DNA from: Chryseobacterium luquanense
GTDB taxonomy: Bacteria; Bacteroidota; Bacteroidia; Flavobacteriales; Weeksellaceae
Direction: 5' to 3'
Assembly: GCF_026460945.1 (NCBI RefSeq)
Contig: NZ_JAOVZV010000001.1
Coordinates: forward strand, 186,001 to 250,000
DNA length: 64,000 nucleotides
The notes under the pieces were generated by a model. The model worked only from the letters and a program-made list of their open reading frames with translations. It was not told where the DNA came from and did not search any database. Of the stretch, positions 45,118 through 54,573 are shown piece after piece (position 1 is the stretch's first letter; each line of letters starts with the position of its first letter). A program made the translations under genes and the position numbers.

Positions 45118-45645
45118 TTAAAAATGATTTTCCATTCTGATTTCATACACAAAATTGGTTCTTGTCGGTTCGCCAAAATAAGCAACTTCTTCTTTCGCAA
45201 TTTTCTTTCCACCTAATCTTTCTAAAGCAGTCTGTGAACGGAAATTTTCTTTTCCTATATGAAAATGAACCGTATCAACATACTGAAAAATATAATCAAG
45301 CATCAGTTTTTTAATCTGCGGATTGATTCCTTTTCCCCAAAATTTTGTTCCGTAAAAAGTATAACCAATGAAAATACTGTTTTTAGATTCATCGAAATCA
45401 TAGAAACGAGTACTTCCTAAAACATCTCCGCTAGATTTTTCCACAATTTTGAAAGCACCCTTGCTTTCTATTGCACCTTTGAAAAACATTTCAAAAACTT
45501 CTCTTTCAAAACGGTTTTTATTAGGATGCTGTTCCCAAACTTTTGGATCAGAAGCGACTTCGTATAAAGACTCAAAATCCCCTTGAGATAAGGGGATTAA
45601 TTGATATTTATCGTTTTCTAATTCAGGTTGAATTGAAAAATTCAT
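45118..45645 (-). CDS. GNAT acetyltransferase (RimJ/RimL-type)
   Basis: 175 residues. QLIPLSQGDFESLYEVASDP and the later FWGKGINPQIKKLM (acetyl-CoA loop) and NFRSQTALERLGG fit the RimJ/RimL branch, which acetylates protein N-termini or small amines. Target unknown. 12 bp after the DUF2911 gene. Confidence 0.88.
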   Translation of the reverse strand: MNFSIQPELENDKYQLIPLSQGDFESLYEVASDPKVWEQHPNKNRFEREVFEMFFKGAIESKGAFKIVEKSSGDVLGSTRFYDFDESKNSIFIGYTFYGTKFWGKGINPQIKKLMLDYIFQYVDTVHFHIGKENFRSQTALERLGGKKIAKEEVAYFGEPTRTNFVYEIRMENHF

Positions 45646-45657
45646 TGATAATAAATT

Positions 45658-46263
45658 TTAACCTTTAGCTTTTGCAGCGTCAGATTCTATTTTTTTAATT
45701 TCCTTCAGTTTCTCTGCAATTTTTGTTACAGTATCTGGTTTAGCAGGTTTCAAAGCAATTTCAGCCTGAGCGGTATCCCATTTAATGACCAAATTCCCGG
45801 AATTTTCGTCTGTAGGGTTCAAAGTAATTTCAAACCATTCTTGCTTGTCTGCTAATTTATTTACAGGCACCATTACATCTACAACATCTTGTTTTGGATC
45901 ATAAGTATAAGCACCCCATTGCTGGAAATCTTTATTCAAAATTACTTTCCATTCTTTTTCAGTTGGTACGATAAACAAACCGTAAGTTCCTGCAGCTACT
46001 ATTTTCCCCCCGAAATTCACAGACTGTCCGAAAGTAATTTTTGTTGAAGAGTTTGCTCCAGCTCTCCAAACCTGTCCGTAAGGAACCAATTCACCGAAGA
46101 TTTTTCTTCCTTTTACGCCTGGTCTTCCGTAATCTACAGAAACTTTAGACATTGAAAACTGCTGCTCTACTTTCTGACGCGGACTTGCTGCCGGTACAGA
46201 ATAATCTTGTGCAAAACTTAAAGCCGAAGCCGAGATACAAACTGCAAATAATAACTTTTTCAC
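45658..46263 (-). CDS. DUF2911 exported protein
   Basis: 201 residues. Signal peptide ends near SFAQD (19). SVDYGRPGVKGRKIFG and WRAGANSSTKI are the hallmarks of DUF2911, a family common in Bacteroidetes. C-terminal Lys/Ala helix (KIAEKLKEIKKIESDAAK). Role unknown; periplasmic or envelope. Confidence 0.88.
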   Translation of the reverse strand: MKKLLFAVCISASALSFAQDYSVPAASPRQKVEQQFSMSKVSVDYGRPGVKGRKIFGELVPYGQVWRAGANSSTKITFGQSVNFGGKIVAAGTYGLFIVPTEKEWKVILNKDFQQWGAYTYDPKQDVVDVMVPVNKLADKQEWFEITLNPTDENSGNLVIKWDTAQAEIALKPAKPDTVTKIAEKLKEIKKIESDAAKAKG

Positions 46264-46465
46264 TTATTTTAAATTTTGGCTAAAATTACAAAATCGAGTT
46301 TATAAATCAATTTTTGACTTTGATAAATTTTGTTAAATTAAAATTGATGAAGAAAATCTTTTATTGTTATGATTATATTTTTTAAATCACTTTTTTCTTT
46401 TGAAACAAATCTGCATCCAACAGAGTCTGAATAATATTCACAATTTAAATTTTAAGATTAAATAA

Positions 46466-46490
46466 AAACCTCATAAAAAATATGAGGTTT
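46466..46490 (-). terminator. Terminator of the ABC unit
   Basis: Perfect 10-bp stem AAACCTCATA / TATGAGGTTT with loop of five; T-rich on the minus-strand downstream side. Confidence 0.8.
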
Positions 46491-46509
46491 GAAAATATGC
46501 TATCTAAAT

Positions 46510-48378
46510 TTATTCCGGCATTGCTTTCCATTTCTGCAAAACTGCAGTATAAAAATACATGAAAATAAACCCAAGAATTAAAATGATATAACTCAGCGTG
46601 AAGCTTAAATATTCAATAATGCTATTACAATCATCATATGGATAATCGTAATCAATGTTCGTAATAGTATCCGCACATTCAGCTTTCTGATGAATAGTGA
46701 TAATTATAAAAATCAAGAAAATTAAAAGTACAAAACAATTCATCGAAATATTTACCAAAACCGAAGAAACCGTTTTATTAACCATATCCATTTTTAATAA
46801 AGGAATCAGCAAAATAATTAGCCCAATAAACAAAACAAAATAGGAAACAAAAAATTCTTCCTGTCCTCTGAATGTCAATCCATAAAAGACTGTAATTAAA
46901 GTAACTAAAAGCATTAAAACTCCTGCGCTAATCACGCTGAAAAGCAAAGAACGAAGTCCAGTAATTCTAAAGCTGAAAATAAATGTGGATAGGAAAAATG
47001 CGATCCAGATATAAATATGTATGTTTTCTGAAAAGAAATCATCCTGCTTCATAGAATCTACATTCTTCAAAAGATCTTTCATGCTTTCAGAGACGTAATA
47101 ATAATCAGTCGTATTATTTTTTACATATTTATCTGGTGCAATCTGTCTGTTTATTTCGGGATTAAATATTCTCAACTTTACACTATCCTGAACGCCATCT
47201 CCATTATAAGAAGCAGCTACAGAATCTACAGCAACGGTCGATTCGTAATAAGGTTCATCCTCAAATCTTGAACTTGGCACAAAATCTTTAATAAAATAAC
47301 GGATTTCAAAATTCGGATTGTCTTTTGAGTAAATTAATGAAGTCCATTTTTTGGCATCAAGATTATTTTTTATCCTATATTTTTTAGAAATAGAAAGAAA
47401 ATCGCTGAATAGTTTTTCAAGCTCTGCAGGTTTTTTTCTGTTTAATAGTTCTGTTGTTGTTTTATTAATAAACGCTTTTTGATTTTTAAGAGTATAATCT
47501 GGAGAGTTTTTATCGTAATAATTGTTTTCTAAGGCACCATCATTGTACCCAGTAAAATCATAATCATAGAAAACCTCTGAAAAGTTGTAAAAACTTGGCT
47601 GCGTCGTTTTGATGTAAGCGGAAAGATCTACAACTTCTTTTTTAAAATAAAAAATAGAATATTTTCGTTCAATATCCGTCTCTGAATAAGCTGGCTCAAT
47701 TTTCTCTGAATATTCAGGTTCATTTGGTATAAAATCTCCTGCTTTATTTTTTCTAAAAGATTTTTTTGAGTACACAGAATTATACTGATAAATTCTATTG
47801 TAATACACAAAAAACTTTTTGTTTCGGTCTATTTTCTCAATATCATTTTCACAATACAAATCAGAGAAAATTTTTGGAAACAGTCTGTTTTCCAAAGTAT
47901 ATGATTCTATATTTTGAGAAAGAAAAGGTGCGGTTCTGTTGACAATATCAATATTTTTCGCCATTTCAGAATCAGGATATTTATTGTTAATAAACATTCT
48001 GAAACCTACCATATAAGAAAAATAAAACGTCGTACATGAAAAAATAATGATAAAATATTGCACAAACTGGCCAAACAATTTGCCTTTCGATGAAGGATAA
48101 AAATTCTTGAATCCATTGTTTTTAAACATCATCAACAACCAGCCAACAACAAGAAGTACTGAAATGATAAGATGAATAAAAATCACTCCATTTCTGAAAT
48201 AATCATCTCTAACAGAATATTTCTGCAACGATACCGGATCGATATGAGAAAGATATCCTATAATAAAAAAGACGATATGAAAAAATAATGCTGCCAAAAG
48301 CATCCAGACAATTTTGGTATTCCAGACTGTAGGATATTTCTCGAGCAGATATTGATTTATTTTATTGATTTTCTGCAT
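46510..48378 (-). CDS. ABC-type membrane protein with large extracytoplasmic domain
   Basis: 622 residues. Three membrane helices in the first 130 residues, a ~310-residue hydrophilic domain (about 130-440), then five or more helices to the C terminus. The layout and the ABC ATPase gene 21 bp upstream on the same strand suggest the permease partner. The hydrophilic domain is Tyr/Asp/Lys-rich and not recognised. Function unknown. Confidence 0.65.
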   Translation of the reverse strand: MQKINKINQYLLEKYPTVWNTKIVWMLLAALFFHIVFFIIGYLSHIDPVSLQKYSVRDDYFRNGVIFIHLIISVLLVVGWLLMMFKNNGFKNFYPSSKGKLFGQFVQYFIIIFSCTTFYFSYMVGFRMFINNKYPDSEMAKNIDIVNRTAPFLSQNIESYTLENRLFPKIFSDLYCENDIEKIDRNKKFFVYYNRIYQYNSVYSKKSFRKNKAGDFIPNEPEYSEKIEPAYSETDIERKYSIFYFKKEVVDLSAYIKTTQPSFYNFSEVFYDYDFTGYNDGALENNYYDKNSPDYTLKNQKAFINKTTTELLNRKKPAELEKLFSDFLSISKKYRIKNNLDAKKWTSLIYSKDNPNFEIRYFIKDFVPSSRFEDEPYYESTVAVDSVAASYNGDGVQDSVKLRIFNPEINRQIAPDKYVKNNTTDYYYVSESMKDLLKNVDSMKQDDFFSENIHIYIWIAFFLSTFIFSFRITGLRSLLFSVISAGVLMLLVTLITVFYGLTFRGQEEFFVSYFVLFIGLIILLIPLLKMDMVNKTVSSVLVNISMNCFVLLIFLIFIIITIHQKAECADTITNIDYDYPYDDCNSIIEYLSFTLSYIILILGFIFMYFYTAVLQKWKAMPE

Positions 48379-48399
48379 TTTAATTAAAATTAAAGAAGA

Positions 48400-49551
48400 T
48401 TAATTGACGAAAAATCTTCTCGTAGAAGAAGAGATATTTCTAATGTACACGATTTCCGCCTGAGCATTTCCCAAAGCCGATATTACTTGATGAAACTGAG
48501 TTTCCGGGCCAAAATAAGCGACGTAAACTCCACCGTTAAAATTCAGTTTTTCGAGACTGAAATCTTTGAATACTTCCAAAAGTTTTTCTCGGTTTTCATT
48601 AGTATCAATTTCAATAATCAATTGACTTTCTCCACCCTCCTGTTTTTCAGAATTGTCTTTATATTTTCCATTTTTCAGGAAAATCACTTTATCTGAAATC
48701 TTTTCAACTTCATATAATTGCTGCGAGCTTAAAATCAAGGCAATCGGATGATTCACCGAATTAGCAATCGATTTTAAATCTTCCAGAATTACCTGTTGCG
48801 CCAAGACATCGAGGTTCGCCAAAGGTTCATCAAGTAAAAGAATTTCAGGTTTTCTTAAAAGAATTCTCGCCAGTTCGAAACGCATTTTGTAACCTGATGA
48901 AAGTTCGTTCCATTTCAGATGTTTGTAATTCCACAATCCGAGACGCGCAATCATCATCAAAGTTCGGGTTTCGTTTTCCTCAGGCGCAACTCCATGGTTT
49001 GAAAGAACAAATTTCAAATTATCTTTCAGACTTCCGTACCATTTTTCAGTTCGTTGCGGGATGTAAACCAATTTTGTTCTTAAATCGTATTCATTTTTTG
49101 GTTTTTCATTAAATGAATAAGTTAAATTTCCATCATTAAACGAAATTTCATTCGCAAAAATTCTTAAAAGTGTCGTTTTACCATTACCATTCTCTCCTAC
49201 CAAACCATAAACCTGTCCTTTTCTGATTTCCACAGAAACCGGACCAAGCGAAAAACGGTTACTTCCGTAAGATTTTACAATATCTTTTGCTTTTAAAACA
49301 GATTGTTCGGAACTATGCTCTTTTACCTGAACTTTTTCAATTTTGGCGAGAAGACTTTTTGATTTATCTATTAGTTCGTCGATAGCGTGATTTTGAGTTT
49401 CTTTCCAATCTGTCAAATCAATCGCTTCTCTATAAATCGACATATCCTGAGTATCAATAGCACAGTCTAACAGTTTTCTGAAACCCAAAACGGTGTCTTT
49501 ATTATCGAAAAAATGATAGACTTCGGCGACTCTTTGCTGATGTTTCGTCAT
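48400..49551 (-). CDS. ABC transporter ATPase with N-terminal helical extension
   Basis: 383 residues. Residues 1-85 form a helical extension not seen in standard ABC ATPases. Walker A GENGNGKTT lies at 119-127, the signature LSSGYKMR near 215, Walker B ILLLDEP just after, and a C-terminal domain (about 310-383). Paired with the 622-residue membrane protein as a likely exporter or envelope complex. Confidence 0.85.
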   Translation of the reverse strand: MTKHQQRVAEVYHFFDNKDTVLGFRKLLDCAIDTQDMSIYREAIDLTDWKETQNHAIDELIDKSKSLLAKIEKVQVKEHSSEQSVLKAKDIVKSYGSNRFSLGPVSVEIRKGQVYGLVGENGNGKTTLLRIFANEISFNDGNLTYSFNEKPKNEYDLRTKLVYIPQRTEKWYGSLKDNLKFVLSNHGVAPEENETRTLMMIARLGLWNYKHLKWNELSSGYKMRFELARILLRKPEILLLDEPLANLDVLAQQVILEDLKSIANSVNHPIALILSSQQLYEVEKISDKVIFLKNGKYKDNSEKQEGGESQLIIEIDTNENREKLLEVFKDFSLEKLNFNGGVYVAYFGPETQFHQVISALGNAQAEIVYIRNISSSTRRFFVN

Positions 49552-49655
49552 TTGGTTTATTTAATTTAACCGAAGATAATTATTTTTAAGACAAGTTATA
49601 TCTAAATGATGAGAAAAAATTATTCTATATTTGGGGATATTTTAAGAATAGAAAA

Positions 49656-50504
49656 ATGTTTAAGAAGTTTAGCTGTTTAGCCATTGTTTTATTGAGTTTA
49701 AATCTTTTTAAAACTCAGGAAAAGATTCCATTCAGATTAACGAAACATAATAATATCATTGTAAAAACTTTGGTTAATGATAAAGATTCACTTCATCTGA
49801 TGTTTCAGATTGCGATGGAAGATGCTTCAATTTCACCGGAAAGAATCAGAAAAGCAGACCATATCCCATTTAAAGATGAAATAAGTGATGGAAATACTGT
49901 GAAAATTGGCAACAAAAAGTATGAAAACGTCAGATTTTTTGATAATGAACTTACCGGTCACGAAGCCGATGGAAAGATAGGAACCGGAATTTTTAAAGAC
50001 AAATATTTTAAAATCGATTACGATAATAATCAATTCCTTACTTATGATAAAGAACCAGATTTAAAAGATTATCAACCGATGAATCTGTATGTAAAAAACG
50101 GACAGTTCTACATCATTGCAGACAATGTGATTGAAAGTAAACAACAGGAAGCTTATTTTCTTTTACAGTCGGGTTACTCAGGAGGTTTGCTATACAGTAA
50201 CGAGTTTGCAGAAGCCAATAATTTGAATGAAAAACTAAAAATTACAGGTGAAAAATCAATGAAAAACTCTGCCGGACAAATCATTACAACCAAACAAGGA
50301 GTTTTACCTTTTCTAAAACTCGGAAATATCGTTTTAAAAAATCCAAGTGCAGGATTTTTCACAGGTGATCTTAAAACTCAACATGCTAATTATTTTGCAG
50401 CCGATGTTATGCGCCGATTCAACTGGATTTTTGAGAAGGACAGAAAGATAGTTTATATAAAGCCAAGTAAATATTTTAATGAACCTTATTATAAGATTAA
50501 TTAG
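49656..50504 (+). CDS. Exported retropepsin-like protein without catalytic Asp
   Basis: 282 residues with a signal peptide (to about 20). Two halves resemble retropepsin/aspartyl-protease domains of Bacteroidetes (GKIGTGIFKDKYFKIDYDN; YFLLQSGYSGGLLYS; LPFLKLGNIVLKNP). Where LDTGA is expected one reads MFQIAMEDASI and LLQSGYSG, so the catalytic Asp is missing. Probably a binding protein derived from the protease fold. Confidence 0.6.
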   Translation: MFKKFSCLAIVLLSLNLFKTQEKIPFRLTKHNNIIVKTLVNDKDSLHLMFQIAMEDASISPERIRKADHIPFKDEISDGNTVKIGNKKYENVRFFDNELTGHEADGKIGTGIFKDKYFKIDYDNNQFLTYDKEPDLKDYQPMNLYVKNGQFYIIADNVIESKQQEAYFLLQSGYSGGLLYSNEFAEANNLNEKLKITGEKSMKNSAGQIITTKQGVLPFLKLGNIVLKNPSAGFFTGDLKTQHANYFAADVMRRFNWIFEKDRKIVYIKPSKYFNEPYYKIN

Positions 50505-50518
50505 TTTAAAAATATTTA

Positions 50519-51022
50519 TTACATTCCCATCATCATCGACATATAATAATTGGCGCAATGCAGTGAAATGAGGAGCAAAATATTTTTTTCGTCGAATGTT
50601 TCTAAAATTTCGGAAGTCGTCATTTGATACTCGTAGTTCAAACTATTCCATTTAAAATTCGGTTTCATGATCATAAGCTCAGATCCTTTTGGGTCTGTCA
50701 ATACAAAAGATTTTTAAAAAAAACCTTTGTGACTGAAGGTATAATTTTTCTCAACATCATCGAAAAATGTATTCAATACAATATTTCCGTCCCAATTCAT
50801 AGCAAATTTTAACAAAACTTTCTTATCGTTTAGTAATTCAAGCGTTGTTCCCCAAAAACCTTTCTGCTCAACCTGATATTTTGAGTTTAAAATTTCAATT
50901 TCAGCATTGAATTTAAACCAATTTTTGTAGTGCAATTCTCCTATTATCTTTTCTTCTTTTGTTATTTTGAAAGTGGTGAATTTTTCTGAAGTTGCAGAGT
51001 ATTCCATAATGTGCTTTTTCAA
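50519..51022 (-). pseudogene. Unknown gene interrupted by an in-frame TAA
   Basis: The N-terminal part (102 residues, MKKHIMEYSATSEKF to FSHKGFF) ends at TAA 50714-50716. The same frame continues KSFVLTDPKGSELMIM for another ~64 residues to a stop at 50519, with good protein character. The TAA follows eight T's. One nonsense change would explain it; a sequencing error in the homopolymer would not, because added or lost T's break the frame. Family unknown. Confidence 0.6.
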
Positions 51023-51140
51023 ATGTATCTGAGTCTAAATTACATTTTATTCACAAACTAAAATCAATTATTTAGAAAATTGATTATTTCCAAAAACAAA
51101 AATCATATTAAATAATCATTAACAAATTTCAAAATCTCTT

Positions 51141-51160
51141 GAACTATCTTGTACTATCCT
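51141..51160 (+). promoter_or_regulatory. 10-bp tandem repeat, likely activator site of the fucose operon
   Basis: GAACTATCTT followed directly by GTACTATCCT. Two copies in helical phase, ahead of a weak -7 (TATACTTT at 51191-51198), 147 bp before the fucP start. Fits an AraC/GntR-type activator site; no such regulator gene is in the window. Confidence 0.5.
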
Positions 51161-51306
51161 GCCCCATTCATTTTTTATTCGAAAAATTATTATACTTTTA
51201 AAAAGTAGAAAGCTAAGGTTTTAATAGCAGGTAGAATTATTTATTTTAAACATAGCGCAACCGATTACTTTTCTGCGATGTCAAACAATAAAAACAAACC
51301 CAATCA

Positions 51307-52587
51307 ATGAACAACACCAATTCTGGGAACTCAATTTCTTCTTCCTCAAAAAAAAGAAATTATGGTTTGCCGCTCATTCTGATCACAAGTTTGTTTTTCT
51401 TTTGGGGATTTATTCACAACCTCGACCCAATTTTGATCAAACATTTGCGAAGTGCATTTCAATTAAATCATTTTCAGGCATCTTTGGTTGATTCGGCAGT
51501 TTTTGCCGCATACTTTTTACTGGCAATTCCGGCAGGGATGATCATTCAGAAATATGGTTACAAAACAGGAATTCTGGTCGGATTATTCTTCTTTGCAGCA
51601 GGATGTTTTCTGTTTGTTCCGGCGGCCAATACCGTGAGTTACCCGTTTTTTCTTGGGGCTTTATTCGTTTTATCCTGTGGTCTGGCAATTTTAGAGACGG
51701 CAGCCAATCCGTACATCACCGTTTTAGGACCGCCTGAAAAAGCTACACAGAGATTGAACTTTGCACAGTCTTTCAACGGTTTGGCGGCTTCAATTGCTCC
51801 AATCGTTGGCGGAATTTTTATCTTAAGTGAAGAACCAAAATCGCAGGAAGAACTTGCGACGCTCAGTCAAGCAGCAAAATTAGCTTACATTCAGGCTGAA
51901 ACCTCGCTGGTTAAAGGACCTTACATTATTTTAGGACTAATTCTTTTGTTGGTCATGTTTCTGTTTCTCTTCATCAAACTGCCTGATGTGACGGAAAGCG
52001 ATGAGAAATCTACAAAGAACTACTTTCAGGTTTTAGGCGTGAAAAATGTGGGATGGGGAGTTTTAGCACAGTTTTTTTACATCGGTGCGCAGATTTACAT
52101 CTTCAGTTTCCTTTTGGTTTTTGCCGAAGATGCTATTGATATGAAAGGTCAGGAAGCTAAATATTATGCGGGTGTAGCAGGATTTTTATTTATGGTCGGC
52201 CGTTTTGCAGGTACTTTTCTGATGAAATATATTTCGCCACAAAAACTTTTAAGAGTTTACAGTATGATCAGCATTGCTCTTACGGTTTGGGTTATCTTCG
52301 GATCAGGAGTTTCGACTTTGTACGCATTGGTTGGCTTGACGTTCTTCATGTCCATCATGTTCCCGACGATTTTCGCTTTGGGAATTGAAGGTGCCGGATT
52401 GGATACAAAACCTGCTTCAAGTCTTCTCATCATGTCGATTGTCGGAGGCGCAATCATTCCACCGATTGCGAGCAAGATTACAGATATTTCGGGGAACATC
52501 CATTTTTCTTATGCAGTTCCGCTTTTATGTTTTGTAATAGTTTTACTGTTTTCTTTAAGATTCAGAAATAAAAAGTCTTCAATATAA
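51307..52587 (+). CDS. fucP: FucP-type L-fucose/H+ symporter (MFS)
   Basis: 426 residues, twelve membrane helices. FFWGFIHNLDPILIKHL carries the Asp and AILETAANPY the Glu used for proton-coupled fucose transport in FucP. First gene of the catabolic operon, so it should import the sugar degraded by the following genes. Specificity for L-fucose is inferred from the downstream pathway. Confidence 0.88.
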   Translation: MNNTNSGNSISSSSKKRNYGLPLILITSLFFFWGFIHNLDPILIKHLRSAFQLNHFQASLVDSAVFAAYFLLAIPAGMIIQKYGYKTGILVGLFFFAAGCFLFVPAANTVSYPFFLGALFVLSCGLAILETAANPYITVLGPPEKATQRLNFAQSFNGLAASIAPIVGGIFILSEEPKSQEELATLSQAAKLAYIQAETSLVKGPYIILGLILLLVMFLFLFIKLPDVTESDEKSTKNYFQVLGVKNVGWGVLAQFFYIGAQIYIFSFLLVFAEDAIDMKGQEAKYYAGVAGFLFMVGRFAGTFLMKYISPQKLLRVYSMISIALTVWVIFGSGVSTLYALVGLTFFMSIMFPTIFALGIEGAGLDTKPASSLLIMSIVGGAIIPPIASKITDISGNIHFSYAVPLLCFVIVLLFSLRFRNKKSSI

Positions 52588-52608
52588 TGAATGTAAAAAA
52601 TATCTATG

Positions 52609-52640
52609 ATCTTGGTTAAGTGAAACGCCTTTGTGAAACT
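52609..52640. repeat. Dispersed intergenic repeat, copy 1
   Basis: Contains AAGTGAAACGCCTTTGTGAA, related to copies at 54465-54543 and 57679-57806; lies before uxaA. Confidence 0.55.
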
Positions 52641-52721
52641 GAAAAATAGTAATTAGAAAAAAACTTAGAGAAACTTTGTGTTCAAAAAACAACACAACAG
52701 ACATTCAATTTTAACTAAAAA

Positions 52722-54362
52722 ATGAGCAATTTAATATTAAAAATAAATCCAAAAGACAACGTTTTAGTCGCGCTTCAGGATATTCCTGCGGAAACTGAAA
52801 TTGTCTTTGAAGGAAATACATACACCATTTTGGAAGCCATCCCTGCCAAACATAAATTCTTTATGAATGATATGAAACAGGGTGACGAAATTTTCATGTA
52901 TGGTGTTTTGGTGGGGAAAGTTCAATACGATCTGGCATCAGGAACGAGAATGACGACAGATAATACAAAGCATGCTGCTGATCCGTTTTACTACCGTGAT
53001 GTGGATTATCAGTGGACGAAACCTGACGTTTCAAGATTTTTGCATAAAACTTTTAAAGGATACCACCGTTCAAATGGTGATGTTGGAACGGCCAATTACT
53101 GGCTTTTTATTCCAACCGTTTTCTGTGAAAACCGTAATCTTGATATCATTAAAGAATCTCTGTATGACAGTTTAGGGTATGCGGTCGATGCAAAGTACAA
53201 GGATTATACGCAACAATTGGTAGAAGCAATTTCCAAAGGAGATAATTTGGATGAAATTGATTTTTCGCCTTCTAATATTCCGGCGAAAGAGAGAGTTTTT
53301 AAAAATGTTGACGGCATCAAATTTCTGAATCACACCGGCGGTTGCGGCGGAACCAGACAGGATTCGGATTCCCTGAGCAAACTTTTGGCAGCTTACGCAG
53401 ATCATCCTAATGTGGCGGGAGTAACTTTATTAAGTCTCGGCTGTCAGCATCTTCAAATCGATAATTTCAAACGGGATTTGTATAACCGCAATCCTGATTT
53501 TGATAAACCATTACTCGTTTTCGAACAGCAAAAAGCGGTCAGTGAAGAAACCATGATCAAAAATGCGATTTTTAAAACACTGAAAGGTCTTCAGGAAATT
53601 AATAAAATTGAGCGTGAAGATGCACCGATCAGCAAACTTTGCGTTGGCGTGAAGTGTGGTGGAAGCGATGGTTTCAGCGGTATCTCGGCCAATCCGGCAG
53701 TTGGTCATCTTGCGGATATTCTTTCAGTTCTAGGCGCTAAAGTTCTGTTGGCTGAGTTCCCTGAATTGTGTGGCGCAGAGCAAGAATTGATAGACCGAGC
53801 AGTAGATCAGCCGACCGCAGAAAAATTCATCAGGCTGATGACCGAGTATGATGAATTGGCGCACGCTGTTGGCTCAGGATTTTACATGAATCCATCGCCC
53901 GGAAATATTAAAGACGGACTTATTACCGATGCCATCAAATCTGCAGGAGCAGCAAAAAAAGGCGGTTCATCACCTGTTGTCGATGTTCTTGATTATACTG
54001 AAGCAGCGACTAAACCAGGGTTAAGTTTAGTCTGCACGCCTGGAAACGATGTGGAAGCAACCACGGGAAAAGCCGCTTCAGGAGCGACTTTGATATTGTT
54101 TACCACAGGACTTGGAACGCCTACTGGAAATCCGGTTTGTCCGGTGATCAAAGTGGCGACAAATACTGTTTTGGCTACGAAAATGTCGGATATTATTGAT
54201 ATTGATACCGGTGCGGTTGTTCGTGGAGAAAAAACCATTCAGGAAATGGGCGAAGATATTTTGGATTTCTGTATTGATGTGGCGAGCGGAAATATTATTC
54301 CAAAAGCGGTGGCATTGAATCAGGATGATTTTATTCCGTGGAAACGAGGAGTAAGCTTGTAA
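52722..54362 (+). CDS. UxaA-family (altronate-dehydratase type) sugar acid dehydratase
   Basis: 546 residues: N-terminal SAF-like domain (about 1-110) fused to the UxaA C-terminal domain, with GGCGGTRQD (about 206-214) and KCGGSDGFSG (about 310-319) carrying conserved Cys. Members dehydrate altronate or galactarate with Fe(II). In this operon the expected substrate is L-fuconate, giving 2-keto-3-deoxy-L-fuconate. The classic enolase-superfamily fuconate dehydratase is absent. Confidence 0.82.
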   Translation: MSNLILKINPKDNVLVALQDIPAETEIVFEGNTYTILEAIPAKHKFFMNDMKQGDEIFMYGVLVGKVQYDLASGTRMTTDNTKHAADPFYYRDVDYQWTKPDVSRFLHKTFKGYHRSNGDVGTANYWLFIPTVFCENRNLDIIKESLYDSLGYAVDAKYKDYTQQLVEAISKGDNLDEIDFSPSNIPAKERVFKNVDGIKFLNHTGGCGGTRQDSDSLSKLLAAYADHPNVAGVTLLSLGCQHLQIDNFKRDLYNRNPDFDKPLLVFEQQKAVSEETMIKNAIFKTLKGLQEINKIEREDAPISKLCVGVKCGGSDGFSGISANPAVGHLADILSVLGAKVLLAEFPELCGAEQELIDRAVDQPTAEKFIRLMTEYDELAHAVGSGFYMNPSPGNIKDGLITDAIKSAGAAKKGGSSPVVDVLDYTEAATKPGLSLVCTPGNDVEATTGKAASGATLILFTTGLGTPTGNPVCPVIKVATNTVLATKMSDIIDIDTGAVVRGEKTIQEMGEDILDFCIDVASGNIIPKAVALNQDDFIPWKRGVSL

Positions 54363-54464
54363 ATTTGAAACTTTAAACGCAGAGATTTAATTTTAATGTG
54401 AAAATTAGAGGAGCAAAGGGTTGCGACAAGTCGCTTAAGCTTGAAAACAAATTCAACTTCAGTT

Positions 54465-54543
54465 ATCTTAGCTGAGTGAAACGCCTTTGCGAACGAAAAA
54501 TATACAGAACAATATTAAAAAATCTTAGCGCCCTTTGCGTTTA
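54465..54543. repeat. Dispersed intergenic repeat, copy 2
   Basis: GAGTGAAACGCCTTTGCGAA, then ACAGAACAAT and TTAGCGCCCTTTGCGTTTAA. Lies just upstream of the SDR gene at 54574. Confidence 0.6.
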
Positions 54544-54573
54544 AATAAATTACCAATAAAATTTAATATAAAA

